In this document: positions 1 through 7,605 of the stretch, piece after piece | Position numbering within the stretch: position 1 is the first letter of the stretch | How the letters are laid out: the number at the start of each line of letters is the position of its first letter | Notes under the pieces: generated by a model | What the model saw: the letters and a program-made list of their open reading frames with translations, nothing else | Databases searched by the model: none | What the model was told of the DNA's origin: nothing | Source of the DNA: Alphaproteobacteria bacterium | GTDB lineage: Bacteria > Pseudomonadota > Alphaproteobacteria > UBA828 | DNA: 9,226 nucleotides | NCBI GenBank assembly: GCA_030604165.1 | Contig: JAUVWK010000093.1 | Location: 1-9,226 of the forward strand | Direction: 5' to 3' | Made by a program: the position numbers and the translations under genes

Positions 1-2
1 CA

Positions 3-650
3 CCGCTGCTGCGCCATGGCTTCGAGTGGCAGGCCGGACTCGAGGGCGATCGGCTCGTTTTTTCGGACCTCGGCGCGACCCTTGCGTTGCCGCTTCTCGG
101 CTTGGTCGGCCCGCACCAGATCGACAACGCGGCGATGGCCGCGGCTTGCGCCCGGGCGCTGCCGGGTTTCGCGCTCAGCGAGGCCGCCATCGGCCAGGGT
201 GTGGCGCACGCGGTCTGGCCCGGCCGGCTGCAACGGCTGCGTCATGGGCCGTTGCTCGCCGGTCTACCGCCGGGCTGGCAGATCTGGCTCGACGGCGGCC
301 ATAACGCGGCCGCCGGCCAGGCGTTGGCCAAAGTCGCGGCCGCTTGGCACGAGTCCCCGCTCCATCTCGTGCTGGGCATGCTCAACACCAAGCCGCCGGT
401 CGATTTTCTCGGGCCCATCGCCGTGCATGTCGCGAGCCTCTCGGCGCTTGAAATTCCGGCGCAGCCGGCCAGCTTCACCGCGGACGATATCTGTGTCGCC
501 GCGCGCGGCCTCGGTCTTGTGGCGCGGTCGAGCGCCAGCGTTGCGGCGGCGGTGCAAGACATCGTCGCGGCCCACGGGCCGACGCCCGGGCGTATCCTGG
601 TGTGCGGTTCGCTTTATTTGATCGGGTCCGTCTTGACGGAGCATCGTTAG
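3..650 (+). CDS. folC: Bifunctional folylpolyglutamate synthase / dihydrofolate synthase, C-terminal part (5' end outside window)
   Basis: FolC adds glutamate to dihydropteroate and to tetrahydrofolates in the cytoplasm, using ATP, and so makes and retains folate. The open frame enters from the left edge with no stop upstream and gives about 215 residues, roughly the second half of a protein usually near 420-450 residues. Visible family marks are GLVGPHQIDNAAMA (end of the central Mur-ligase-like domain, where the family shows H-Q-x-x-N-A), PGRLQ, the Mur-ligase C-terminal domain motif WLDGGHNAAAG (from about position 282), LVLGMLNTK, and the typical ending ILVCGSLYLIGSVL. The Walker A half of the enzyme lies outside the window. 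The gene converges on trxA, and a hairpin begins 20 bases after its TAG stop. In other alphaproteobacteria accD often precedes folC; that cannot be seen here. I am sure of the family; the bifunctional activity is inferred. Confidence 0.93.
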   Translation, partial: PLLRHGFEWQAGLEGDRLVFSDLGATLALPLLGLVGPHQIDNAAMAAACARALPGFALSEAAIGQGVAHAVWPGRLQRLRHGPLLAGLPPGWQIWLDGGHNAAAGQALAKVAAAWHESPLHLVLGMLNTKPPVDFLGPIAVHVASLSALEIPAQPASFTADDICVAARGLGLVARSSASVAAAVQDIVAAHGPTPGRILVCGSLYLIGSVLTEHR

Positions 651-670
651 TAAGATGGCTCCGAAGTGCG

Positions 671-698
671 AAAGCCTCGCCTAATCCGGCGAGGCTTT
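671..698. terminator. Bidirectional hairpin terminator between folC and trxA
   Basis: Positions 671-681 and 688-698 are perfect reverse complements (AAAGCCTCGCC and GGCGAGGCTTT), leaving a 6-base loop, TAATCC. The A's at one foot and T's at the other give each strand a short T run at the end of its stem. The hairpin lies 20 bases after the folC stop and 22 bases after the trxA stop, so it can end transcription from both sides. The T run is only three bases long, so efficiency is uncertain. Confidence 0.8.
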
Positions 699-720
699 GC
701 GGCAGGTCGCGTCAGCGCAT

Positions 721-1041
721 CTAGACCTCCGACTGCACCCACTGGACCAGTTTGGCCTTGGGGATCGCACCCACTTTCATGGCGGCGACCTCGCCATCCT
801 TGAACAGGATGAGCGTCGGTATGCCGCGCACGCCGTATTTGGCCGGAGTCGACGGATTGTCGTCCACATTGACCTTGGCGACCGTCACCGAGTCGCTCAT
901 CTCGGCGGCGAGTTCTTCCAACGCGGGCGCGATAACTTTGCACGGGCCGCACCATTCGGCCCAGAAATCGACGAGCACCGGCCCGTCCGCGTTCAAGACC
1001 TTTTCTTCGAACTCACTGTCGCTGACATGCGCGATAGTCAT
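721..1041 (-). CDS. trxA: Thioredoxin
   Basis: This small cytoplasmic dithiol-disulfide reductant is reduced by thioredoxin reductase and reduces targets such as ribonucleotide reductase and methionine sulfoxide reductase. The 106-residue product has the normal thioredoxin length. It shows VLVDFWAEWCGPCK with the WCGPC active site, the buried Asp in VDFWA, the KVNVDDNP turn, the cis-proline loop in RGIPTLILFKDGE, and the VGA near the end. It aligns along its whole length with E. coli TrxA from memory. I chose the ATG at 1041 because the Shine-Dalgarno AGGGGA at 1047-1052 is 5 bases from it, but only 2 bases from the GTG at 1044 that would add one residue. The gene follows addA after about 55 bp with no strong terminator between them, so it may be read both from the addAB operon and from its own promoter. 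Confidence 0.97.
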   Translation of the reverse strand: MTIAHVSDSEFEEKVLNADGPVLVDFWAEWCGPCKVIAPALEELAAEMSDSVTVAKVNVDDNPSTPAKYGVRGIPTLILFKDGEVAAMKVGAIPKAKLVQWVQSEV

Positions 1042-1046
1042 CACGA

Positions 1047-1052
1047 TCCCCT
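1047..1052 (-). promoter_or_regulatory. Shine-Dalgarno site of trxA
   Basis: On the minus strand AGGGGA lies 5 bases before the ATG at 1041 and 2 bases before the in-frame GTG at 1044. The spacing favours ATG as the start. It is a clear ribosome site, unlike the weak one seen before addB. Confidence 0.7.
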
Positions 1053-1071
1053 AAAGTGGCAGTCTGTCGGG

Positions 1072-1100
1072 ACTGTAAGTCGGGGCCCTTCGCTCGTCAA
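1072..1100 (-). promoter_or_regulatory. Candidate sigma-70 promoter of trxA
   Basis: On the minus strand TTGACG (1100-1095; preceded by C, so CTTGAC as favoured in alphaproteobacteria) is followed after exactly 17 bases by TACAGT (1077-1072). The -35 matches the TTGACA consensus at five of six positions and the -10 matches TATAAT at four of six. Transcription would start near 1065, giving a leader of roughly 25 bases that includes the AGGGGA ribosome site. The -35 hexamer contains the addA stop codon TGA (1099-1097). This is a motif match only, with no expression evidence, but spacing and position fit well. Confidence 0.5.
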
Positions 1101-4100
1101 GGTGCGTGAGCGTCGAGCGTTTTATTATTGAGCCACAGTAAGTTAGGCCCATCCGTGAAAAGCAGGCCGCAGGTCACCCGGCGCTCCGGAAAAACCGCCC
1201 GAAGCGCGGCGCGGTAGGCCGCCATCTGGCGCAAATAGGGCACCGGCGCCGCGGCCTCGGTGCCGGGCGGTGGCCGTCCCGATTTGTAATCGACGACGAC
1301 GACGGCGTCGTCCCGGACCAGAAGGCGGTCCACCTGGCCCGCGATCACGGTCCGTTCGAGCACCGCCGCGATAGGCACCTCGGCCAGGCTGCCGGCGCCG
1401 AACAGCGGGGCGAACCTGGTATCGTCCAGCACCGCGAGCACTTGCCGGGCGATGGCTTTTTGCTGCTGTGGCGTGAGCGCGTGGCCGGGTCGTGCAAGAA
1501 ACGCCGCGGTCGCGCTTGGCCGTTCCGCCGGGGCCACCTCCGGCAGTAATTGCAGCAGACGATGGACCAGGACACCGCGCTTCAGTGCCGCCGCGCCATC
1601 AGCGTCGAGCGGGCTGCGCATCGGTGGCGCCTCGGCCAATTGGCGCGATGGGGCGAGCGGGCGCGACGGTTCGGGTTCCGGCGGCGCGGGCCGGCGAAAT
1701 ATCTCACGCAAAGGCGCCGGCGGTTCGCGCGCCGTCTCTGGTTCCGGCGGGTCAGGCTCGGCCGTCTGCGGTCGCGACAGACGCAGCCCGCTGCCGCTCC
1801 AGCCGGCGCCGGCCGAGAATTCAAACCGTTCCGTCGCGGCGTGGTCCGCCAGGCCGTCGCGCACCAGGTCGTACCAGCAGCCCGCCGCCGGCGCCTTCTT
1901 GCCGTGCCAACCGCAAATGTAGAGGTGGTCCTCGGCGCGGGTCAGCGCGACATAAAGCAGGCGTCGGTATTCCTCGCGCTGGCGGGCGCGGGCCTCGGCG
2001 CGGGTGCGCCGGCTCACCGCGTCTTCACGGGCCTGTCGGCCCGGCCACAGCAGCACGCCCGCCTGCGGCCCCCCCGGGCCTTGCTCCGCCGGCTCCAGCC
2101 ACAAGGTGCGCCCGGTCGCGGTCGGCACCTGCATGGTGTCGGGCAGAAAAATCACCGGCGCCTGCAGCCCCTTGGCGCCGTGCACCGTCATGACCCGCAC
2201 CTCTTTACGGCCCTGCTCGAGATCGCGCTTGATTTCGGCGCGGCCCGCGCGGAGCCAGTGCAGGAAGCCCTGCAAGGAGGGCGCGTGGGAACGTTGGAAC
2301 GAGAGCGCGAGCGCCAAAAACTCGTCGATCGGGTCGTTGGCCTCGAGGCCGAGGCGCGCGAGCAGCGCCGTGCGTCCCCCTTGCGCGCCGAGCACTTCGG
2401 CAAAGAGCTCGAACGGCGGCGTGTAGTCGGCGCGGGCCAGGAGGCCGGCGAGATAATCGTGGGCGGCCGCGAACGCCGGCGTTTCGTCGCGCCGGGTTAC
2501 GAGCGTGCGCCACAGGCTATTGTCGGCGCGGTCGTAGGCCAGGGCGAAGAGCTCGTCTTCGCCGAAGCCGACAAGCGGGCTTTTGAGCACCACGGCCAGC
2601 GTCAATTCGTCATCGGGCAGCAACAAAAACTCACCGAGCGCGATCAGGTCCATCACCGCGAGCTGCTCGGTCAGTACCATGCGGTCGACACCGGCCACCG
2701 GAATGTCGAGGCCTTTCAAGGCGCTGACCATCTGATCCACGAACGCGGTGCGCCGCCGCACCAGGATCATGATATCGCCCGGCCGGACGCGGCGGCCGCG
2801 CGATTCTAGCCAGCCGTCGCCGCCGCGCGGCGCCTCGCTGCGCAACCAGCGCTCGATCGTCTCGGCGATGCGGTGGGCGAGCCGCGCCGCCGGATCGTCC
2901 GCCGGGCGGCGCTCGACCGGCAGCTCCCAAGGCACTTCCGGACGATCGGGCAACGGCGCTACGGGCGGCCAAAGCTCCACCAGGCCGCCAGCGCCCACGC
3001 GATACGCTTCGTGGCGAATCGGCTCGCCCGATAGGGCCACGCCGTCGCGCACGGCGCCGGGCGCAAACACGGCGTCGACCGCCGCCAAGACCGCCTCCGT
3101 CGAGCGGAAGGAGCGGTCCAGCGGAATCCCGGCCCATTGCCGTCCGGCGTTCGTTACGCGGCTCTCGAATTGCTGCCGCACCTGTTCGAGCGCCCGCGGG
3201 TCCGCGCCCTGAAAGCTGAAGATCGATTGTTTCTCGTCGCCGACCGCGAACAGCGTGCGGATTTCCTCGCGGGCGCCCTCGCCGGCGAAGAACTCCTCGG
3301 CAATCGCGGCGATCACCGCCCATTGCTCCGGCGCCGTGTCTTGCGCCTCATCGATCAGGATGTGATCCAGGCCGCCGTCCAGCTTGAACAGCACCCAGGG
3401 CGCCACGCCCGGACGCTCGAGCAGGGCGCGCGCCAGGATGATCTGGTCGTCATAGTCAAGCGCCGCATGGGCGGCCTTCTCCTGTTCGTAGTTTCGCAGC
3501 AGGCGCGCTCCGATGTGCACCAGCGCGGCCGAGCTCTCCGCCACCGCCGCTGCCTTGCAGCGATCCGACAAGGCCAAGAGCCGCGCCTGCTCGGTAGCGA
3601 GCGCAGCGGCCGCGTCCGCGTGCGCTTGGCGCAACGCCTTGGTCATCAGCGTGGCCCGCGCCTCGCCGGTTTTGGTGGCGAAGACGGCGATATAGTCGTC
3701 GATGGTGCGCGTCCGCGCGCTCGGCGCGGCGCGTAGCCAGGCGTCGATCCGTTGCCCGCGCGCGGCGTCCTGGTCGGAGCCGGTGGCCAAAATAGCGACC
3801 GCGGCCTCCAGGCCGGCGCGGTCGAGGGCGTCGTCGGCGACGCCAACCCGGACCACGGCGTCTGCATCCATCCCTGGCGGCAAGTCGAGGCGGCGGCGGA
3901 TCGCCGCGACCAAGCCGTCAGCGCCGCCGTGGGCCACGAGCTGGGCCTGCAGCCGACCGCGCGCACTGGCCAGCTCGCCGACCAGCGCGGCGAAGTCGAA
4001 TTCGCTCACCTGGGCCGTGACCACGGCCAGCGCGTCGGCCAATGCGTCGTCATCCCCGTGCCGCGCATGGCGCAAGAGGCGCGCCTGCGCGGTGGCGAGG

Positions 4101-4546
4101 AGCTCGCCGGCCATCCGCGCGTCGGCCACTTCGAAATGGGGCGCGACGTCGGCCTCGAGAGGAAAGCGGCGCAACAGCGACTGACAAAAGGCGTGGATGG
4201 TCTCGATGCGCATGCCGCCGGGCACCTCGAGCACTTCGGCGAACAACCGCCGGGCGCGCGCCAGCGCCGGCTTGTTGGGCGGTGTTCCGGTGAGCTCCCG
4301 CAGTGCCTTGGCGAGCGCCATATCGTCACTCGTGGCCCATTCGCCAAGCCGCTTGTTGATGCGATTGGCCATTTCGGCCGCCGCGGCCCGCGTAAAAGTG
4401 AGGCAAAGAATCCGCGCCGGCGGCGTGCCGCCCAACAGCAGGCGCAGCACCCGCTCGGTCAGCACCCTGGTCTTGCCGGTTCCGGCCGAGGCCGAGACCC
4501 AGACCGAGAGCGCCGGGTCGGCGGCCCGGGTTTGCGCCGCCGTCAC
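1097..4546 (-). CDS. addA: AddA, ATP-dependent helicase-nuclease subunit A (double-strand break repair)
   Basis: AddA is the UvrD/RecB-like 3'-5' helicase with a C-terminal nuclease in the AddAB complex, which resects double-strand ends for RecA. All superfamily 1 motifs are visible in the 1149-residue product: Walker A ASAGTGKT (19-26), Ia CLTFTRAAAAEM, Walker B DEAQDT (399-404), GDEKQSIFSFQGADP (from 436), LDRSFRST, VMTVHGAKGLQ (His789) and YVALTRAED (865-873). The C-terminal PD-(D/E)XK nuclease keeps His995, Asp1073 in GQVDRLL, Asp1086-Tyr-Lys1088 in VDYKSG, and Gln1107 in QMAAYR. A Pro/Glu/Arg-rich linker (about 929-980) separates helicase and nuclease. The start is GTG at 4546, overlapping the addB stop by 4 bp as GTGA, with AGGAAGGGA 4 bases upstream. 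The same frame stays open 78 codons further into addB, but that extension has no family resemblance. Length is normal for the alphaproteobacterial form; helicase and nuclease both look active. Confidence 0.96.
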   Translation of the reverse strand: MTAAQTRAADPALSVWVSASAGTGKTRVLTERVLRLLLGGTPPARILCLTFTRAAAAEMANRINKRLGEWATSDDMALAKALRELTGTPPNKPALARARRLFAEVLEVPGGMRIETIHAFCQSLLRRFPLEADVAPHFEVADARMAGELLATAQARLLRHARHGDDDALADALAVVTAQVSEFDFAALVGELASARGRLQAQLVAHGGADGLVAAIRRRLDLPPGMDADAVVRVGVADDALDRAGLEAAVAILATGSDQDAARGQRIDAWLRAAPSARTRTIDDYIAVFATKTGEARATLMTKALRQAHADAAAALATEQARLLALSDRCKAAAVAESSAALVHIGARLLRNYEQEKAAHAALDYDDQIILARALLERPGVAPWVLFKLDGGLDHILIDEAQDTAPEQWAVIAAIAEEFFAGEGAREEIRTLFAVGDEKQSIFSFQGADPRALEQVRQQFESRVTNAGRQWAGIPLDRSFRSTEAVLAAVDAVFAPGAVRDGVALSGEPIRHEAYRVGAGGLVELWPPVAPLPDRPEVPWELPVERRPADDPAARLAHRIAETIERWLRSEAPRGGDGWLESRGRRVRPGDIMILVRRRTAFVDQMVSALKGLDIPVAGVDRMVLTEQLAVMDLIALGEFLLLPDDELTLAVVLKSPLVGFGEDELFALAYDRADNSLWRTLVTRRDETPAFAAAHDYLAGLLARADYTPPFELFAEVLGAQGGRTALLARLGLEANDPIDEFLALALSFQRSHAPSLQGFLHWLRAGRAEIKRDLEQGRKEVRVMTVHGAKGLQAPVIFLPDTMQVPTATGRTLWLEPAEQGPGGPQAGVLLWPGRQAREDAVSRRTRAEARARQREEYRRLLYVALTRAEDHLYICGWHGKKAPAAGCWYDLVRDGLADHAATERFEFSAGAGWSGSGLRLSRPQTAEPDPPEPETAREPPAPLREIFRRPAPPEPEPSRPLAPSRQLAEAPPMRSPLDADGAAALKRGVLVHRLLQLLPEVAPAERPSATAAFLARPGHALTPQQQKAIARQVLAVLDDTRFAPLFGAGSLAEVPIAAVLERTVIAGQVDRLLVRDDAVVVVDYKSGRPPPGTEAAAPVPYLRQMAAYRAALRAVFPERRVTCGLLFTDGPNLLWLNNKTLDAHAP

Positions 4547-7500
4547 GCGGTCCCTTCCTCGCCCGACAGCACGCTCCACTCCTGGATCCGCGCCAGGTGG
4601 GCGTAGTCGTTCCAGGGCCGCGCCCAGTCCGGTCGCGGCACCGGGTGGTAGGGCGTTTCGGGGTCGTCGAAGCGGGCGATCAAGGCGGTGAGGCCTTCGC
4701 GCGCGGCTGCCGCCAGCACCGCGGGCTCGCCGTCGAGCGGCGCTTCGCTTGCCGCCGGCTCGCCGCCCGTCAGCCGCCAAAAAGCGAGCCCGGCAACGGC
4801 CTCCGGTGCGATCTCTTCAAATCCGCCCGCCGCGGCGAGCAGGGCTTCGAGCGGAAGTTGCGGGGCGCGGCCGGCCTGGATAGCCGGCTTGGTCGGCAAC
4901 GCGCCGGTCTTGTAGTCGATCACGACGAGCCCGCCATCCGTCAGGCGATCGATGCGGTCGGCCTTGGCGGTCAGGCGAAACGGCCCGGCTGGACTAGCGA
5001 GGGTGAGTTGGCCCCGCACTTCGGTGGCGAGCGGTGCGGCGGTGGCGCGCCGCGCGCGCTCGGTGTCGACGAACCAGGCGGCGATCCGTTCGAAGCGCGG
5101 CCACCAAAACGCCATCACGCCGGGGCGCTGCGCCACCGGCTGAAAGTGCCGCCGGCCGATATGGAGCAGCCGCTCCAGCGCGTCGGCCGGCAAGCGGGCG
5201 GGATATTGGCGCACGAACGCATCGAGAATGGCGTGGACGATGATGCCGCGCTCGGCGGCGCCCGGGTCGGCGTCGAGGGGCTCCAGCGGTGCCAGGCCGA
5301 GACTGTGGCGGGCATAGATCGCATACGGGTCGATCATCCAGGTCTCGATCGCCGTCACCGAGAGCGAGCGCGGCCGCGCGCTCAGCGGCGGGCGCGGCGC
5401 CGGCGGCGGCGCGGGCGCGATCCGCTCGGGCCGGTCAAGCGCCTCGTGCCAATGCAGCCAAAGCGCCGCCCTGTCGGCGATCTCGCCGTGCCGGCCGCCG
5501 CTCTCCAGCACCGCGTCCAGGCGCGTCAGCCAGCGCGACGGCACGCTCGGCGTGCCTTCCACCCGGCTGGCGCGGGTCAGCACGACCTCCGGCGCGGCGC
5601 AGCAAAGCGCGAAATCGTGCGCCGATAGCCCGATGCGGCGCTCCGCCGGCGCCAAGCCGAAGTCCATCCGCATGGGCCGGCTCATCCAGGGGTCGGCGGC
5701 CGGCTCGGGCGGCCAACTGCCTTCGTTGAGCCCGCCGAGAACCATCAGGTCGGCATGCTGAAGGCGCGCTTCCAAGGGCCCCCAGATGAACAGCCGTGGG
5801 TGGCGGCCATAGCGGGGCCGCACCACCTCGCCCTCGAGCAAGGCATCGAGCAGCGCCGGGTAGTCCCACGGCGCCACGGCCGACAGCGCGTCGCCGCCGT
5901 CCGCGAGCAGCGCGACGAAGGCCGCCGCCGCCTCACCCGCCTCACCCGCCCACAAGCGTGCCGCGCCGGGCTCCGTGTCGCTGGCCGCCAGCCATTCGGC
6001 AAAGGCGATATGGGCGCGCAGCAGCGTGCCGAGCGGTTGCGCCGGCTGCGCCATCGCCGCGGCAAAGGGTTCGAGCGCCGCTTCGAGCCGGGCGAGCCAG
6101 GCATCCAGCGCGGCGGCCGTCCGTTGCCGCGCGTCCGTTTGCCCCGCCTCGCCCGTTTGCTGCGGCGCGGCGGCGTCGGCGAGAGCGGCGCGCAGCCCGG
6201 CGATGCCCGGCGCCGGTCGGGGGCCGCGCAGCCGCGCCGTTTCCAGGCGCCGCACGGTTTGGCGGAACTTGACCGGCGCTTCTCCGCCAGCGGCAAAGGG
6301 GTGCTTCAGGGCGGCGAGCAGGGGCACCGGCGCGGCGCCGCGGGCGGCGAGCGCGGCACTGAGGCGCAGGAAAACGCCGGGCGGCGTTTCGGCTAATGGC
6401 GTGCCGGCCGAATCGTCCACCTCGACGCGCCAGCGCTTGAGTTCCGCCGCCACGCGCCGCGCCAAGGCGCGGTCGGCGGTGACCAACGCGGCCGTTCGCT
6501 CTTCGCTCTCCAACGCGGCCCGCAAGAGCAGCGCGATGACACCCGCTTCCTCTTGCGGGCTGGCGCAATCGATGCGCGTTAGGCCCTCGATCGCCGCCTC
6601 GTCGATGGTGCCGACCGTGCGCCAGTGCTCGGTGGTGCCGGCCGGCCGCATCGCCTCCGCGATCAAGCGGGCGCGCGGCGCGGTCGCCTCGCTCAGGCCG
6701 GGCGCCGGCCAGTCGGGGACGTCCTGGCGGACAACGCCGATACGATTCAACAGGTGCTTCAGGCCCTGTTGCGGGTGGCTGGGCCCGAGCGCCTCCCAAC
6801 TGGCGTCGTCCATGCCGCGGTCGAGCCCCGGCAATACGACACACCCCGTCGGCAGCATGGCCACGGTCGCGAGCAGATCGGCCGTCGCCGGCAGGCTGCC
6901 GGTCGAGCCGGCGGCGAGCACGGGTTCGGGCGGCGGCGCGGCGCGCCAGCGGGCGGCGATACGCTCGAGCGCGGCGGTGCGCCGGGCGGCGGGATCCATC
7001 ATGCCGAGCTCGTCCAGAATCTTGGGCCAATGCTCGGTGAGCAGGGCCAGAAAATCGAGCACGGTTTGCCAATGTTCGGCGTAACGCGCGGGCGCGAGCC
7101 CGGCGAGGGTCGAAAAATCCAGCCGCTCGGTCTGCACCTGGTCCAACAGGCGGGCCAGCTCGCGGGCCAGCCGCGCCGCCTGGTCCACGGTCTTGCCGGC
7201 CCCGGCGCCGGTGCCCCGGTGCCGGGCCTGATCCCAGCCCAGGATCAGCCGGGTCAACAGCAGCTGGCGGTGCAGCGGCGCGATCGCGGGCGGCAGTTGC
7301 TCGCCGTCGGCGAGCGCGCCGCCGCCGAGATCGGCTTCGTCGTCGTCCAGATCGCCGAGCGGGCGGATACGCGGCAACAACATGGCGTGCCGCGCGCTGT
7401 GTCGCACAAAGGCGTCGCGCAAGGCCCGGCAGGCGCGTCGCGTGGGTAATAATATGGTCACCCGGCTCAATGCCAGGGGGTCGTCTTCGCGCAAGGGGAC

Positions 7501-7605
7501 GACGCCGCCCTTAAGCAAGCCGACGACCAAGGCGTCGACGAACGGCAGACCCGAGGGCACGGTATAAACCGCGGGCTCGGGCCGCAGCCCGCCGGGCCCG
7601 CTCAT
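4543..7605 (-). CDS. addB: AddB, alphaproteobacterial-type nuclease subunit of AddAB
   Basis: AddB pairs with AddA; in the family its inactive helicase-like part recognises Chi-type sequences and its C-terminal nuclease cuts one strand. The 1020-residue product begins with the VYTVPSGLPFVDALVVGLL region typical of the alphaproteobacterial form, followed by ILLPTRRACRAL, and lacks a Walker A P-loop. LMVLGGLNEGSWPPEPAADPWMSRPMR (near 620-650) is the family motif before the nuclease part. The nuclease keeps His791 (GIIVHAIL), Asp883 (KADRID), Asp897-Tyr-Lys899 (VIDYKTG) and Gln916 (QLPLEA). The iron-sulfur cysteines known from Bacillus AddB are absent: DPYAIYA (Asp759) stands where the first Cys is expected, and the last 240 residues contain no Cys. 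The start ATG at 7605 overlaps the murU stop as ATGA. No strong ribosome site precedes it, so it probably depends on coupling to murU. Confidence 0.95.
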   Translation of the reverse strand: MSGPGGLRPEPAVYTVPSGLPFVDALVVGLLKGGVVPLREDDPLALSRVTILLPTRRACRALRDAFVRHSARHAMLLPRIRPLGDLDDDEADLGGGALADGEQLPPAIAPLHRQLLLTRLILGWDQARHRGTGAGAGKTVDQAARLARELARLLDQVQTERLDFSTLAGLAPARYAEHWQTVLDFLALLTEHWPKILDELGMMDPAARRTAALERIAARWRAAPPPEPVLAAGSTGSLPATADLLATVAMLPTGCVVLPGLDRGMDDASWEALGPSHPQQGLKHLLNRIGVVRQDVPDWPAPGLSEATAPRARLIAEAMRPAGTTEHWRTVGTIDEAAIEGLTRIDCASPQEEAGVIALLLRAALESEERTAALVTADRALARRVAAELKRWRVEVDDSAGTPLAETPPGVFLRLSAALAARGAAPVPLLAALKHPFAAGGEAPVKFRQTVRRLETARLRGPRPAPGIAGLRAALADAAAPQQTGEAGQTDARQRTAAALDAWLARLEAALEPFAAAMAQPAQPLGTLLRAHIAFAEWLAASDTEPGAARLWAGEAGEAAAAFVALLADGGDALSAVAPWDYPALLDALLEGEVVRPRYGRHPRLFIWGPLEARLQHADLMVLGGLNEGSWPPEPAADPWMSRPMRMDFGLAPAERRIGLSAHDFALCCAAPEVVLTRASRVEGTPSVPSRWLTRLDAVLESGGRHGEIADRAALWLHWHEALDRPERIAPAPPPAPRPPLSARPRSLSVTAIETWMIDPYAIYARHSLGLAPLEPLDADPGAAERGIIVHAILDAFVRQYPARLPADALERLLHIGRRHFQPVAQRPGVMAFWWPRFERIAAWFVDTERARRATAAPLATEVRGQLTLASPAGPFRLTAKADRIDRLTDGGLVVIDYKTGALPTKPAIQAGRAPQLPLEALLAAAGGFEEIAPEAVAGLAFWRLTGGEPAASEAPLDGEPAVLAAAAREGLTALIARFDDPETPYHPVPRPDWARPWNDYAHLARIQEWSVLSGEEGTA
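4551..4559 (-). promoter_or_regulatory. Shine-Dalgarno site of addA inside addB
   Basis: The minus strand reads AGGAAGGGA, then four bases, then the GTG start of addA at 4546. It lies within the last codons of addB and supports the GTG that overlaps the addB stop rather than the upstream in-frame ATG at 4780. Confidence 0.6.

Noticed and set aside
16..621. 201-codon + strand frame over folC
   Set aside because: The overlapping frame carries the real FolC motifs (DGGHN, GSLYLIG); this one is Arg/Ser-rich noise.
1060..1075. Inverted repeat CAGTC-6 bases-GACTG upstream of trxA as an operator or terminator
   Set aside because: Only 5 bp per arm without a T run, and it overlaps the proposed -10 region. 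Such repeats are common by chance, and nothing else supports a role.
697..1131. 144-codon + strand frame across trxA and the addA-trxA gap
   Set aside because: It is antisense to a textbook thioredoxin and crosses the candidate promoter; there is no motif or ribosome site to support it.
1550..2809. 419-codon open frame on the + strand opposite addA
   Set aside because: It lies fully antisense to a clear AddA helicase, has an Arg/Gln/Ala-rich composition and no recognisable motif. Long antisense frames are expected in such GC-rich DNA.
4547..4780. Possible 78-residue N-terminal extension of addA starting at ATG 4780
   Set aside because: The extension is Arg/Gly-rich shadow sequence inside addB. 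The Q-motif and Walker A region begins properly after the GTG at 4546, which has a ribosome site and the GTGA overlap.
5942..7084. Open frames of about 370 codons on both strands within addB
   Set aside because: Both overlap the addB frame throughout and show Arg/Ala/Ser-rich composition without family motifs, so they are shadows.
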